Source of the DNA: Dolosigranulum pigrum ATCC 51524
GTDB lineage: Bacteria; Bacillota; Bacilli; Lactobacillales; Carnobacteriaceae_A
Length of the DNA stretch: 64,000 nt
Assembly: GCF_000245815.1 (NCBI RefSeq)
Contig: NZ_JH601103.1
Span: forward strand, 1,141,438 to 1,205,437
Direction of reading: 5' to 3'
In this document: positions 54,544 to 62,971 of the stretch, in pieces
Layout: each line of letters starts with the position of its first letter
How positions within the stretch are numbered: position 1 is the stretch's first letter
The notes under the pieces: model-generated
Databases searched by the model: none
The model's input: only the letters and a program-made list of their open reading frames with translations
What the model was told of the DNA's origin: nothing
Made by a program: the position numbers and the translations under genes

Positions 54544-55851
54544 TTATTTTTTCTTTCTTCGCTGTCGACGTGCTTTTCGTTTTTTAAATTCATTGATTTT
54601 TTTCTTATAGCCTGGCTTAATTTTTTTCTTCGCTTTTTTCACCATGCCGGCAATTTCTGGATCATATGTTTTTTGTTGTTTGTGTTTACGCTGTTGACGG
54701 TTGCGACGATCTTTTACATCCACCACTCGTCCGTTTTTAATCGTTTTTGGCTGGAATTCAATGCCTTTATCTTCTAGTATATCGATGGCTGGTGATTCAT
54801 CTGGATGGTAGAAGGTAATTGCTGTTCCCGGTAAATTGTTGCGTCCAGTTCGTCCCACTCGGTGAATGAAGAAATCTAACTCACGTGGAATTTCCGCATT
54901 GACCACATGGGATACGCCATCAATATCAATACCGCGCGATGCTAAATCAGTAGCCACTACATATTGATACTCTAAGTTTCTAATTTGGCGCATGACACGG
55001 CGACGTTCACGTGCACTCAATCCCCCATGCAGCACGCAACAATTCAATCCACGCGCTACCAATTGCTTGGCAATCTCATCAACTTTTTCCTTCGTATTCG
55101 CAAAAATCAACGCTAAGTAAGGTTGCCCTAATGTTAATACTTCATGAATTAAATCGATCCGGTTCTTACTACGCGTTGATATCAACCAATTATCAACGGA
55201 CTCTGATAATAAGGATTGACTCTCTGATTCAATAAATTTTGGATTATTCATATATTTACGGAAAAATGGTTGTAATTTCTCTGGGATGGTTGCAGAAAAT
55301 ACAAATAGTTGACTCTCTTTGGGAATGCGGCTCGCAATTTGGTCAACTACATTTAAAAAGCCCATATCCAATGTCATATCTGCTTCATCAACTACCATAA
55401 AAGGAGCTTTATGAATGTCTAATGCATTGGATTGGATCATATCCAACATCCGGCCCGGTGTTCCAATTGCAATATGCGGTTGGCGGTGCTCTAACTTATC
55501 TAATGATTTCTCCTTATCCCGTCCGCCGATAAAGCGTCCGACAATAATTTCCGGATCAGCAAAGCCAGCCACTTGTTCCGCCATCCGGTAGAGCTGTTCA
55601 GCTAGTTCACGACTAGGTGCAGTAATGACAACTTGTACTTCTCTCTTGTCTGCCTCAATTTGATTGATTAATGGCAACAAGAACGCATGCGTCTTGCCTG
55701 AACCGGTCTGTGATTGCACAACTAAGTCACGGTTTTTTGTCATTTCAGGAATAACTTTTGCCTGAATTGCGGTCGGTTCATAGAAATCAATTGCGTCTAA
55801 AGCTTCGTAAATAAATGGTTGAAAATTATATTGTTTAAAATGATCTGTCAT
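54544..55851 (-). CDS. cshB: DEAD-box RNA helicase CshB-like
   Basis: ATP-dependent RNA helicase, in Firmicutes linked to cold shock, ribosome assembly and mRNA decay. The 435-aa protein has the full motif set: Q-motif EPTAIQAKVIP, Walker A QSQTGSGKTHAFLLP, PSRELAEQ, TPGRMLDM, DEAD as MVVDEADMTLDMGF, SAT (FVFSATIP), and the second domain ending HRVGRTGRNNLPGTA. The last 70 residues are extremely Lys/Arg rich, a probable RNA-binding tail. CshB rather than CshA is suggested by length and QPFIYEALDAIDFYEPT at the N-terminus. Confidence 0.92.
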   Translation of the reverse strand: MTDHFKQYNFQPFIYEALDAIDFYEPTAIQAKVIPEMTKNRDLVVQSQTGSGKTHAFLLPLINQIEADKREVQVVITAPSRELAEQLYRMAEQVAGFADPEIIVGRFIGGRDKEKSLDKLEHRQPHIAIGTPGRMLDMIQSNALDIHKAPFMVVDEADMTLDMGFLNVVDQIASRIPKESQLFVFSATIPEKLQPFFRKYMNNPKFIESESQSLLSESVDNWLISTRSKNRIDLIHEVLTLGQPYLALIFANTKEKVDEIAKQLVARGLNCCVLHGGLSARERRRVMRQIRNLEYQYVVATDLASRGIDIDGVSHVVNAEIPRELDFFIHRVGRTGRNNLPGTAITFYHPDESPAIDILEDKGIEFQPKTIKNGRVVDVKDRRNRQQRKHKQQKTYDPEIAGMVKKAKKKIKPGYKKKINEFKKRKARRQRRKKK

Positions 55852-55920
55852 AATATCCCTTCTCTCTACTCTATTGTATCATATATTTGGTATCAATTCT
55901 TTTTTATTTTTACTACAAGG

Positions 55921-55929
55921 TGTTATAAT
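55921..55929 (+). promoter_or_regulatory. Extended -10 promoter of zwf
   Basis: TGTTATAAT at 55921-55929 (TG-N-TATAAT), about 40 bases before the zwf ATG; the -35 is T-rich and weak. Confidence 0.55.
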
Positions 55930-55969
55930 AGCCATAACGTATTATTTTTTATGATAAAGGAGATTATCA

Positions 55970-57415
55970 ATGACTCAAGAATCACAAACACTTATTACTT
56001 TATTTGGGGCAACGGGTGACTTAGCTGCACGCAAATTATATCCCGCCCTCTTCAGCTTATACAAAAAGAAAGAATTATCTCAGAACTTCGCGCTTATTGG
56101 AACAGGACGACGCGAATGGACAACCGAAAAATTACAATCAATTGTCCGCCAGTCGATCCAAGATGATGACCAAGCATTGATCGAAGAATTTTCTAGCCAC
56201 TTTTATTACCAATCACATGATGCAACGAATGGTGAGAATTACACTTTACTGAAGGACTTAGCCGATGAATTAGATGAAAAATACAATATTGGTGGTAACC
56301 GTCTCTTCTACTTATCGGTCGCTCCCTTCTTGTTCAGTACCATTACTGGTTACTTGAGAGAATATGATTTATTTGCCGACGATGCGCATATTAATCGTGT
56401 CATTTTTGAAAAACCGTTCGGAACGGATCTTGCGTCAGCCAAACAATTAAAAGAAGAACTCTTAGAACACTTGGATCGTGACGAAATTTATTTAATCGAT
56501 CACTACTTAGGAAAAGAAATCGTCAAAAACTTACTGACCTTGCGCTTCGCCAATCCGTTAATTAACAACGTCTGGCATAAGGATGCTATCGCTAATGTCC
56601 AAATCACATTAGCGGAGAAAGTGGGGGTTGAAGAACGCGGGGAATTCTATGATAAAACTGGTGCCTTAAAAGATATGGTCCAAAATCACATCTTACAATG
56701 CTTCAGTTACTTAGCGATGGAACAACCTAAATCGCTCGATACTGCTGATATCTTACAAGCAAAGGTCGATGCCCTACGCAATATTAAATCACTTGACGAC
56801 TCAGCATTATGTGATTCAATCGTGCGAGCACAATACGTTGCAGACGAACAAGATACTGCGGAAGAATCTTATCGTGAAAATAAAAATGTTGATAGCCAAT
56901 CAGAGACCGAAACCTACGTCGCTGGAACGCTCTATGTAGACAATGACTTATTGGAAGGTGTCCCATTCTACTACCGTACCGGCAAAAAAATGGCAGATAA
57001 AACCACTCGCTTCGACATTGTGTTCAAAAATCAAGAAGACTCCATTTTTGATAACGCCGAACAAAATGTCTTAACAATTCACCTTGGACCTAAGAATGGC
57101 TTCTCGCTGTGTATTAACGAAAAAGAAATTGGCTATAAGTTTGGCAACTCGGTTACAACCCTAAATAATTTCCGAACCGATGAACAACTCGAAAAAACGC
57201 CAGATGACTATGAACGTCTTATCTTTGAAGCGATACAAGGGAATCAAATTAACTTTGCCCAATATGATGAAGTGATTGCTTCTTGGAAATATATTGATCA
57301 GGTCAAATCAGTCTGGGAAGATTCCGATGACTTAACGACCTATGACGTCTACTCTAAAGGACCAAAAGAAGCAGAAGACCTCCTTACAAAAGACGGTCAC
57401 AACTGGATTTGGTAA
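55970..57415 (+). CDS. zwf: Glucose-6-phosphate 1-dehydrogenase
   Basis: First enzyme of the oxidative pentose phosphate route, oxidising glucose-6-phosphate with NADP+ (or NAD+). 481 aa, usual length. Nucleotide-binding LFGATGDLAARKLYPAL at the N-terminus, FEKPFGTDLASA, the substrate-binding IDHYLGKEIVKN with catalytic histidine region, and GVPFYYRTGKKM. AAAGGAG lies before the ATG. It stands alone, flanked by cshB divergently and trmL convergently, with a shared strong terminator at 57440. Confidence 0.97.
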   Translation: MTQESQTLITLFGATGDLAARKLYPALFSLYKKKELSQNFALIGTGRREWTTEKLQSIVRQSIQDDDQALIEEFSSHFYYQSHDATNGENYTLLKDLADELDEKYNIGGNRLFYLSVAPFLFSTITGYLREYDLFADDAHINRVIFEKPFGTDLASAKQLKEELLEHLDRDEIYLIDHYLGKEIVKNLLTLRFANPLINNVWHKDAIANVQITLAEKVGVEERGEFYDKTGALKDMVQNHILQCFSYLAMEQPKSLDTADILQAKVDALRNIKSLDDSALCDSIVRAQYVADEQDTAEESYRENKNVDSQSETETYVAGTLYVDNDLLEGVPFYYRTGKKMADKTTRFDIVFKNQEDSIFDNAEQNVLTIHLGPKNGFSLCINEKEIGYKFGNSVTTLNNFRTDEQLEKTPDDYERLIFEAIQGNQINFAQYDEVIASWKYIDQVKSVWEDSDDLTTYDVYSKGPKEAEDLLTKDGHNWIW

Positions 57416-57439
57416 TTAGAGTGAACTCTTACTAAAGAG

Positions 57440-57488
57440 AATGCCTCCACTGCATAACAAGCTAGACATGCAGTGAAGGCATTTTTTT
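57440..57488 (+). terminator. zwf terminator
   Basis: 16-bp stem 57440-57455 with 57468-57483 (one mismatch), 12-base loop, then T run on the plus strand. The convergent trmL ends just beyond it. Confidence 0.9.
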
Positions 57489-57993
57489 ATTTTAATTTAT
57501 CATGATCATACGTATAGGTTTTATCCAACCCGACAAACTGTTGTTGGCGCAAGGCTTCATAAATAATAATATTGGCCGTATTAGACAGATTCAACGACCG
57601 AATATGTGTATCATCCATCGGTATACGGATACACTGCTCTTCATAGTCGCGCATAAACCGCTCCGGCAAACCGGTTGTTTCTTTGCCAAAAAGAAAATAA
57701 TAATCTTGATCTACTTCTGACAAATCTACATCACTATACACTCGCGGCGCAAACTTAGACACCAAAAACAATTGCTTCTGATCCACTTGTTGCAGGAAGG
57801 CTCTTAGATTTCGGTAGTGATAAATCTCTAGCTCATTCCAATAATCTAGACCAGCTCGCTTCAACGTGCGGTCTGTCACATCGAACCCAAGTGGATGAAT
57901 CAGATGAAGCGCGGTATTGGTCCCCGCACAAGTTCGGGCAATATTTCCTGTATTCGGTGGAATTTGCGGTTTATATAAGACAATATGATTCAT
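57487..57993 (-). CDS. trmL: tRNA (cytidine(34)-2'-O)-methyltransferase TrmL
   Basis: SPOUT-class methyltransferase modifying the wobble ribose of leucine tRNAs. The 168-aa protein has [22 protein letters not shown] at the N-terminus and the knot motifs [20 protein letters not shown] and [19 protein letters not shown] at the C-terminus. It is monocistronic; the gap upstream (57994-58239) contains two hairpins described separately. Confidence 0.95.
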   Translation of the reverse strand: MNHIVLYKPQIPPNTGNIARTCAGTNTALHLIHPLGFDVTDRTLKRAGLDYWNELEIYHYRNLRAFLQQVDQKQLFLVSKFAPRVYSDVDLSEVDQDYYFLFGKETTGLPERFMRDYEEQCIRIPMDDTHIRSLNLSNTANIIIYEALRQQQFVGLDKTYTYDHDKLK

Positions 57994-58033
57994 AACGATC
58001 TCCTTAATGTGTTGAGGGGCATTCTATGTATTG

Positions 58034-58077
58034 AAAAACGCGCCATTTCGGTGTTAATCACGGCGAAATGGCACGTT
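58034..58077 (-). terminator. Terminator between the YtxH gene and trmL
   Basis: 14-bp stem 58064-58077 with 58037-58050 (one mismatch), 13-base loop, followed on the minus strand by TTTTTC. It ends transcription of the aminotransferase-YtxH unit. Confidence 0.7.
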
Positions 58078-58101
58078 GTATAAGTCATAGCTGAATATTC
58101 A

Positions 58102-58135
58102 TTTATATCAGTATCTGATGGTGGACTGATATAAA
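58102..58135. repeat. Perfect 11-bp inverted repeat
   Basis: TTTATATCAGT (58102-58112) and ACTGATATAAA (58125-58135) with a 12-base spacer, in the gap between trmL and the YtxH gene. It could be an operator or an RNA hairpin; there is no U-tract at its end. Confidence 0.55.
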
Positions 58136-58239
58136 CCAATAAACTCAATTAACCTATAAATAATATATTAACACGGATTAATCTATTTAGCAAATAATTT
58201 TTAATATTTATGGGCTTTTTCTTGAAGAAATAAGATGCT

Positions 58240-58461
58240 TTATTCGAAGTGGTCCTGTTGCCACGCTTCTTCATGCGCAATATATTGGTCTAATTGCTCA
58301 ATAACGACTTCTAATCCTTCGTGAGCAATAGAAAATGTCTTATGTTTTACTTTTTTCTGAAATGTTTCACCGGATTGAGGCGCAAATAAATAAGCTCCTG
58401 CTGCGCCAAGCAATGATCCAAAAACAAGACCCGCTCCGAATTTATCTTTTGCTGTTGACAT
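58240..58461 (-). CDS. YtxH-domain small protein
   Basis: 73-aa protein with an N-terminal glycine-rich membrane-associated segment (FGAGLVFGSLLGAAGAYLFAP) followed by SGETFQKKVKH and a helical acidic tail, the YtxH family pattern. Such proteins are linked to general stress in Bacillus but lack a known activity. A perfect AGGAGG precedes the ATG. It lies 41 bases after the aminotransferase gene on the same strand. Confidence 0.82.
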   Translation of the reverse strand: MSTAKDKFGAGLVFGSLLGAAGAYLFAPQSGETFQKKVKHKTFSIAHEGLEVVIEQLDQYIAHEEAWQQDHFE

Positions 58462-58502
58462 AATAATTCCTCCTATATTAAGTAATGCTTTTTATGATTT
58501 AT

Positions 58503-59741
58503 TTATGATTCCATTGATAAATAAACTAACTTAATGCAGACAATTAAGGCTTGAATGGTCACTTTTACCGCTTCTAAACTTGCATAACTAGGTGCTAGTC
58601 GGATACTGTTATCTTGTTGCTGGTGACCGACTGGATAGGGTGCATTGGCTGGGGTCAAGACAATACCGAGCTCCGTCATCTTATCAACAATCGCCTTGGC
58701 AGTACCATCTTTGGTTGTTAGATGGACAAAGTAACCGCCCTTTGGTTCATTCCATTCAACTTCATATTGCCCACCGCCAAAATGTTTATCTAAGGCTTCT
58801 AAAATTATTTTGAATTTTGGACGCAAGATTTCGGCATGTTTTTCCATCAACTTCTCTAGGTTCTCTTGATCTTTTAAGAACAAGACTTGTCGCATCTGAT
58901 TAACTTTATCGAATCCAATTAATTGATATGAGAATTCTGCGGCTAAGTCATTCATCCGCTTTTCTGAACCAGCAACCGCAGAGATCCCTGCTCCTGGATG
59001 AGTAATCTTGGACGTTGATGTGAATGCTATCGGACGCTCAGGATATCCAGCTTTTTCTGCTAACTGAATAATATTAGCAATTTCAATTTTTTCATCAGTT
59101 AAGTGATGGACACAATAAGCATTATCCCAAAGAATCACAAAATGTTCATCCGCTGTTTCCATCTGTGCTAATCGTCTCACCACATCATCAGAATAGACAT
59201 CCCCTGAAGGATTACTGTATTTAGGTACGCAGAAAATCCCTTTAATCGCAGAATCTTCCTTAACCAAGCGTTCGACCTCATCCATATCAGGGCCTTCACC
59301 CGTTAATTCAACCGGAATAATCTCAAAGCCAGAATGTTCCAACATATTGAAGTGGCGGTCATAACCCGGAACTGGACAGATAAACTTGATCGTCTCTTCC
59401 TGCTTCCACTGTGACTCGGCATGATTGACTAAGTAATTCAAGACAATTGCCATCATTTGGAGACTTGAGTTGCTACCGACCATGACTTGTTCGTAACGTA
59501 CATCCATCATCTCTGCAAAAAATTCTCTTGCTTCACGTATTCCTCTTAAATAACCGTAATTCCGAATATCAATAAAATCACCATTATTAATATAAGGAGT
59601 TACATCCATACTGAGAAGCTCATTGGATAAGTCTAATTGTTCCTCTGATGGCATACCACGCGATAGATTCAATGACAAATCCCGTGCTTTCAATGCTTCA
59701 TATTGTTGCTTAATTTCCTGTAATTGTTCTACTTTATTCAT
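58503..59741 (-). CDS. PLP-dependent aminotransferase, type 1c aspartate aminotransferase-like
   Basis: Fold-type I aminotransferase of 412 aa. The N-terminus (SLNLSRGMPSEEQLDLSNEL, then NYGYLRGIREAREFFAEMM) and general layout fit the MocR-like family that includes type 1c aspartate aminotransferases. PLP-binding residues: GSNSSLQMMAIVL for the phosphate, CVPKYSNPSGDVYSDD with the ring-stacking asparagine, ILWDNAYCVHHL, and the Schiff-base lysine in FTSTSKITHPGAGIS. The final arginine lies in SIRLAPSYAS. There is no DNA-binding domain, so it is an enzyme and not a MocR regulator. The substrate (aspartate/oxoglutarate) is inferred. Confidence 0.87.
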   Translation of the reverse strand: MNKVEQLQEIKQQYEALKARDLSLNLSRGMPSEEQLDLSNELLSMDVTPYINNGDFIDIRNYGYLRGIREAREFFAEMMDVRYEQVMVGSNSSLQMMAIVLNYLVNHAESQWKQEETIKFICPVPGYDRHFNMLEHSGFEIIPVELTGEGPDMDEVERLVKEDSAIKGIFCVPKYSNPSGDVYSDDVVRRLAQMETADEHFVILWDNAYCVHHLTDEKIEIANIIQLAEKAGYPERPIAFTSTSKITHPGAGISAVAGSEKRMNDLAAEFSYQLIGFDKVNQMRQVLFLKDQENLEKLMEKHAEILRPKFKIILEALDKHFGGGQYEVEWNEPKGGYFVHLTTKDGTAKAIVDKMTELGIVLTPANAPYPVGHQQQDNSIRLAPSYASLEAVKVTIQALIVCIKLVYLSMES

Positions 59742-59783
59742 TCATCTCTCACCTTCAACTTACTATAAAAGTATTACTCACTT

Positions 59784-59813
59784 ATTATATCGCATTTTGC
59801 ACTTCAATAACAA
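59784..59813 (-). promoter_or_regulatory. Aminotransferase promoter
   Basis: Minus strand -35 TTGTTA (59808-59813), 18-base spacer, -10 TATAAT (59784-59789), about 40 bases before the ATG. Confidence 0.6.
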
Positions 59814-59898
59814 TTTTTCTCGTTATTCTTTGTCAGAATACATTAATTATTAAAAAAATCTTAAAATTATATTATTTCAATCAAGTCATGTAGTATTT

Positions 59899-59919
59899 CA
59901 TGCAAGCATGTTCTATAAT
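59899..59919 (+). promoter_or_regulatory. Promoter with operator-like palindrome, aromatic exporter-like gene
   Basis: TATAAT at 59914-59919 about 39 bases before the ATG at 59958. Immediately upstream, overlapping the spacer, is the palindrome CATGC-AA-GCATG (59899-59910). No good -35 is visible. The arrangement suggests a repressor or activator site, by inference. Confidence 0.4.
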
Positions 59920-59957
59920 AATAATCAACAAATCGTTTATAAGGACTGATATTTACT

Positions 59958-61052
59958 ATGAAAATAGGTGCTCGGATGCTCAAAACTGCATTCGCAATCT
60001 TTTTGTCACTGACTATTCCTATCATAACAGGTTACAATGAGCTAGCTGTTTTATCTGGCTTGGCTGTAGTTGCTTCGGTTAAGCCCTCGGTCAAGCGCTC
60101 TTACATCACATTTCGCGAGCGTATCTTAGCCAACTTAATTGGCGGGGTAGTGGCTTACTTCTTCGCCACCTATCTCGGGACAACGCCACTCTATATTGCT
60201 ATTGCTTCACTGGCGCTCATTGCGGTCTTACACCAGCTATCTCTGGATGAAGTGATCACATTGGCGACGATGACTTTGATCATTATTATGGTAGAATCAT
60301 CCAGTAATGTTGTCTATGTCGCTATTACTCGGGTGTCTGCAACAATCTTAGGTGTCGTCATTGCTTTCTTCGTCAACACCTTTTTGTGTCCACCGAAGTA
60401 TGACTACCGCTTCTTCGAATTAACCAAACAAGTAGTCGATGAAACAACACGCTATACACGTATTGCCTTAAGAAAAAATATGCAATTTGGCTTAATGAAA
60501 TCAGACTTGGCAACTGTCCGCTCAAAAATTAATCTAATGAAAACCTATTTCAACTATATTAACGAAGGTGAACTTGTGACTTTCTTTAACAAGCATGAGA
60601 AGTCCCTCGCTAGGCTCTTGGTTGTTTACAAACATTATATTATTGCTTCAGAAAAAGCTTATAACTTAGTGGTGATACTCCACCGCTCGGAAAATATCTT
60701 TAATAACTATCCTGAGCACTTCCGCATTCTTATTCGAGAACGCTTAGAAGTCTTAATGTCCGCTCATGAGCAAATTTTGTTGAAATGGAACGGACGTGTG
60801 TTGCCTGAAGAAGTTAATTTCTTAAAACATAAAAGTGATTTGCGAAAGGAATTTATAGATTCTTTCTTCAGTGAAGCAAGTCTCGAATCTTATATGGAAG
60901 GCGATTATGGTGACAGTAATGCCGTCTTGAAAATGATGTCGGGTATTTTGGAATACGAAGAAAGTTTGCGTAATTTAAACTCTGTCATCAGCAACTATAT
61001 CAAATATCATAAAGATGAAACTAAAGTGTTAGAAGAAAATATCTCTAAATAA
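59958..61052 (+). CDS. Aromatic acid exporter family (ArAE_1/DUF939) membrane protein
   Basis: 364-aa protein whose first 145 residues contain about five to six membrane helices (TAFAIFLSLTIPIITG, LIGGVVAYFFATYLGTTPLYI, ITLATMTLIIIMV, VSATILGVVIAFFVN) followed by a long cytoplasmic helical domain. This is the Firmicutes form of the aromatic-acid-exporter/FUSC group as I know it. The substrate is unknown. Weak AAGGA about 12 bases before the ATG. It is monocistronic with a strong terminator. Confidence 0.87.
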   Translation: MKIGARMLKTAFAIFLSLTIPIITGYNELAVLSGLAVVASVKPSVKRSYITFRERILANLIGGVVAYFFATYLGTTPLYIAIASLALIAVLHQLSLDEVITLATMTLIIIMVESSSNVVYVAITRVSATILGVVIAFFVNTFLCPPKYDYRFFELTKQVVDETTRYTRIALRKNMQFGLMKSDLATVRSKINLMKTYFNYINEGELVTFFNKHEKSLARLLVVYKHYIIASEKAYNLVVILHRSENIFNNYPEHFRILIRERLEVLMSAHEQILLKWNGRVLPEEVNFLKHKSDLRKEFIDSFFSEASLESYMEGDYGDSNAVLKMMSGILEYEESLRNLNSVISNYIKYHKDETKVLEENISK

Positions 61053-61065
61053 TAATTTAGCTTAC

Positions 61066-61102
61066 AAAAATGCCCTCACGTTAAATGTGAGGGCATTTTT
61101 TC
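61066..61102 (+). terminator. Bidirectional terminator between exporter-like gene and ntdP
   Basis: Perfect 14-bp stem AAAAATGCCCTCAC/GTGAGGGCATTTTT (61066-61079 with 61087-61100), 7-base loop, with A and T flanks usable from both strands; both neighbouring genes converge on it. Confidence 0.92.
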
Positions 61103-61109
61103 ATCACAA

Positions 61110-61652
61110 TTATGATTTGCCAGTTAACTCCTTGTAGCGATTGTACCATAAATCGACATATCCTTCTGAAAAGGGGCCCTTCTCTTCTTTAATCCAATCG
61201 ACCAAAATCTTCACATGTTCTTTCAAGATTAAGTCAATTTCTTCAGGGTAGTCCCATTTTTTCCCATGGGCTTCATATTCATCAACGTCAAGTAAGCGTT
61301 TTTCGCCGTCTGGGAAAATCTTAACGTCTAAATCGTAATCGATATACTTCGCCCCTTCTGGATCAATCAAGAAAGGACTAGCCATATTACAATAATATGA
61401 TGTGCCTTTCTGTCGAATCATTGTCACAATATTGAACCAATAATTCTTATGAAAGTAGACTAACGCCGGCTCTCGCGTCTTCCAGCGTCGCCCATCTGAT
61501 TCAATTACTAAGGTATGATCATTGCATCCAATTAAAGAATGATCCGTCGTCTTTAGCACCATGGTATCTTTCCATGTTCGGTGCAAACTGCCATCATGTT
61601 TATAACTTCGAATTGTGATGAAATCTCCTTCTCTTGGAAATCGCATCGTCAT
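61110..61652 (-). CDS. ntdP: Nucleoside tri-/diphosphate phosphatase NtdP (DUF402)
   Basis: Cytoplasmic phosphatase of the DUF402 barrel family that hydrolyses nucleoside tri- and diphosphates in Staphylococcus. The 180-aa length and sequence are typical: [45 protein letters not shown], and the acidic metal site [15 protein letters not shown] followed by [10 protein letters not shown]. The start could be ATG 61652 or ATG 61646; there is no strong Shine-Dalgarno. It has its own extended -10 promoter. Confidence 0.93.
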   Translation of the reverse strand: MTMRFPREGDFITIRSYKHDGSLHRTWKDTMVLKTTDHSLIGCNDHTLVIESDGRRWKTREPALVYFHKNYWFNIVTMIRQKGTSYYCNMASPFLIDPEGAKYIDYDLDVKIFPDGEKRLLDVDEYEAHGKKWDYPEEIDLILKEHVKILVDWIKEEKGPFSEGYVDLWYNRYKELTGKS

Positions 61653-61701
61653 CCAACTTTCTGATCTATTTGTCTGTTCACCTATTTACGCTTCACTATT
61701 C

Positions 61702-61710
61702 ATTATAACA
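61702..61710 (-). promoter_or_regulatory. Extended -10 promoter of ntdP
   Basis: Minus strand TGTTATAAT at 61710-61702, about 50 bases before the ntdP ATG in the mutY-ntdP gap. Confidence 0.55.
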
Positions 61711-61789
61711 CAAATAATGATTCGAATAAAAATTTATTCATCAAAAATAGTCAATTATCTCAACCATCCTATGAATAAGTTGGTGCCTT

Positions 61790-62971
61790 TTAAAATAATG
61801 TCTGTTCTCGGTAAGCAGTCACCAATTTTTGTTGGACAACTGGGAAGGTATATTGACTAAATTCATCTGGTGCAATCCATTGGCAGTTGTCTGGAATATT
61901 ATCTGTTACTGCCTCAACTTGTAAATCGGCCACAATAAGATAGAGCGTCCACTTCTGATGACTAAAGACATGTACCACATCTCCATCAACTTGGGGGCGA
62001 ATGGTAAGTGGTAAATTATAACGATCGGCCATAATATGTTCAACTTGTCCACTCATCTCATCATCTAAGTGCTCAATAGCGGTCGGTTGCACCGCTCTCC
62101 AACCCGTTTCATCTAAATCCTTCACGTCAATTAATGGATACGTCCACATGTTACTTAACAATCCTTCATTCGGCCGCTTTTCCATTAAATATTGTCCCTC
62201 TGCATCTCGCACAATAATAGCCAGATAAGTATACGGTGTAGGAGGTTTATTCTTCGACGTCACTGGATAATATTCCCATGTCTTATTCACATATGAGCTA
62301 TTAAATTCTTTCAGTGGCGACCGTTCTGGATGATAATTTTTCGGTGTACAAATCGTCGCCCCAATATCCATCAATGCTTGGTTAAAGTCTCCTGGACGGT
62401 CCGGATCGATCAGATGCTCTGCAATGGCTTGAAACACTTTGCGATTTTTAGCTTGCTTCACGTCAAGATCCACTTCGAACAAGCGGGCAATCACTCGCAT
62501 CAGATTACCATCCACTGCTGGTTCTACTAATCCAAAACAAATCGACCCAATTGCTCCCGCCGTATATGGCCCAATACCACGCAGAGATTTCAGCCCTTTC
62601 ATATTAGATGGGAACACGCCCCCGAATTCTTGAACAACTTGTTGTGCAGCTGTATGCATATTACGTGCTCGCGAATAATAGCCTAATCCTTCCCATACTT
62701 TCAACAGATCATCTTCATAGGCATCTGCCAAATCCTCAACAGTGGGAAATGTTTCTAAAAATCGCTTATAATAAGGAATAACCGTCTTAACTTGGGTTTG
62801 TTGAAGCATAATCTCACTGATCCAAATCTTGTACGGATCACGTGTCTCTCGCCACGGCAACTCACGCTTATGCGCATCATACCAGCTTAAGACCGTCTCT
62901 CTAAATGCTTGGATACGGTCTTGATCCCATAATTCAACCCCGTAGTCATCCTTTAGTTGTTGTTTATCCAC
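61790..62971 (-). CDS. mutY: A/G-specific adenine glycosylase MutY, iron-sulfur ligands absent
   Basis: Removes adenine mispaired with 8-oxoguanine. The 393-aa protein has the helix-hairpin-helix glycosylase domain: ELPWRETRDPYKIWISEIMLQQTQV with the catalytic glutamate, LRGIGPYTAGAIGSI, and the catalytic aspartate in VDGNLMRVIARL. The C-terminal NUDIX-like domain carries VHVFSHQKWTLYL, the 8-oxoG recognition FSH motif. Where [4Fe-4S] MutY has Cx6Cx2Cx5C, this protein reads ICTPKNYHPERSPLKEFNSS with a single cysteine, so no cluster can form. Clusterless MutY proteins are known in some bacteria. GTG start directly after the recX stop (TAAGTG), hence coupled. Confidence 0.95.
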   Translation of the reverse strand: MDKQQLKDDYGVELWDQDRIQAFRETVLSWYDAHKRELPWRETRDPYKIWISEIMLQQTQVKTVIPYYKRFLETFPTVEDLADAYEDDLLKVWEGLGYYSRARNMHTAAQQVVQEFGGVFPSNMKGLKSLRGIGPYTAGAIGSICFGLVEPAVDGNLMRVIARLFEVDLDVKQAKNRKVFQAIAEHLIDPDRPGDFNQALMDIGATICTPKNYHPERSPLKEFNSSYVNKTWEYYPVTSKNKPPTPYTYLAIIVRDAEGQYLMEKRPNEGLLSNMWTYPLIDVKDLDETGWRAVQPTAIEHLDDEMSGQVEHIMADRYNLPLTIRPQVDGDVVHVFSHQKWTLYLIVADLQVEAVTDNIPDNCQWIAPDEFSQYTFPVVQQKLVTAYREQTLF

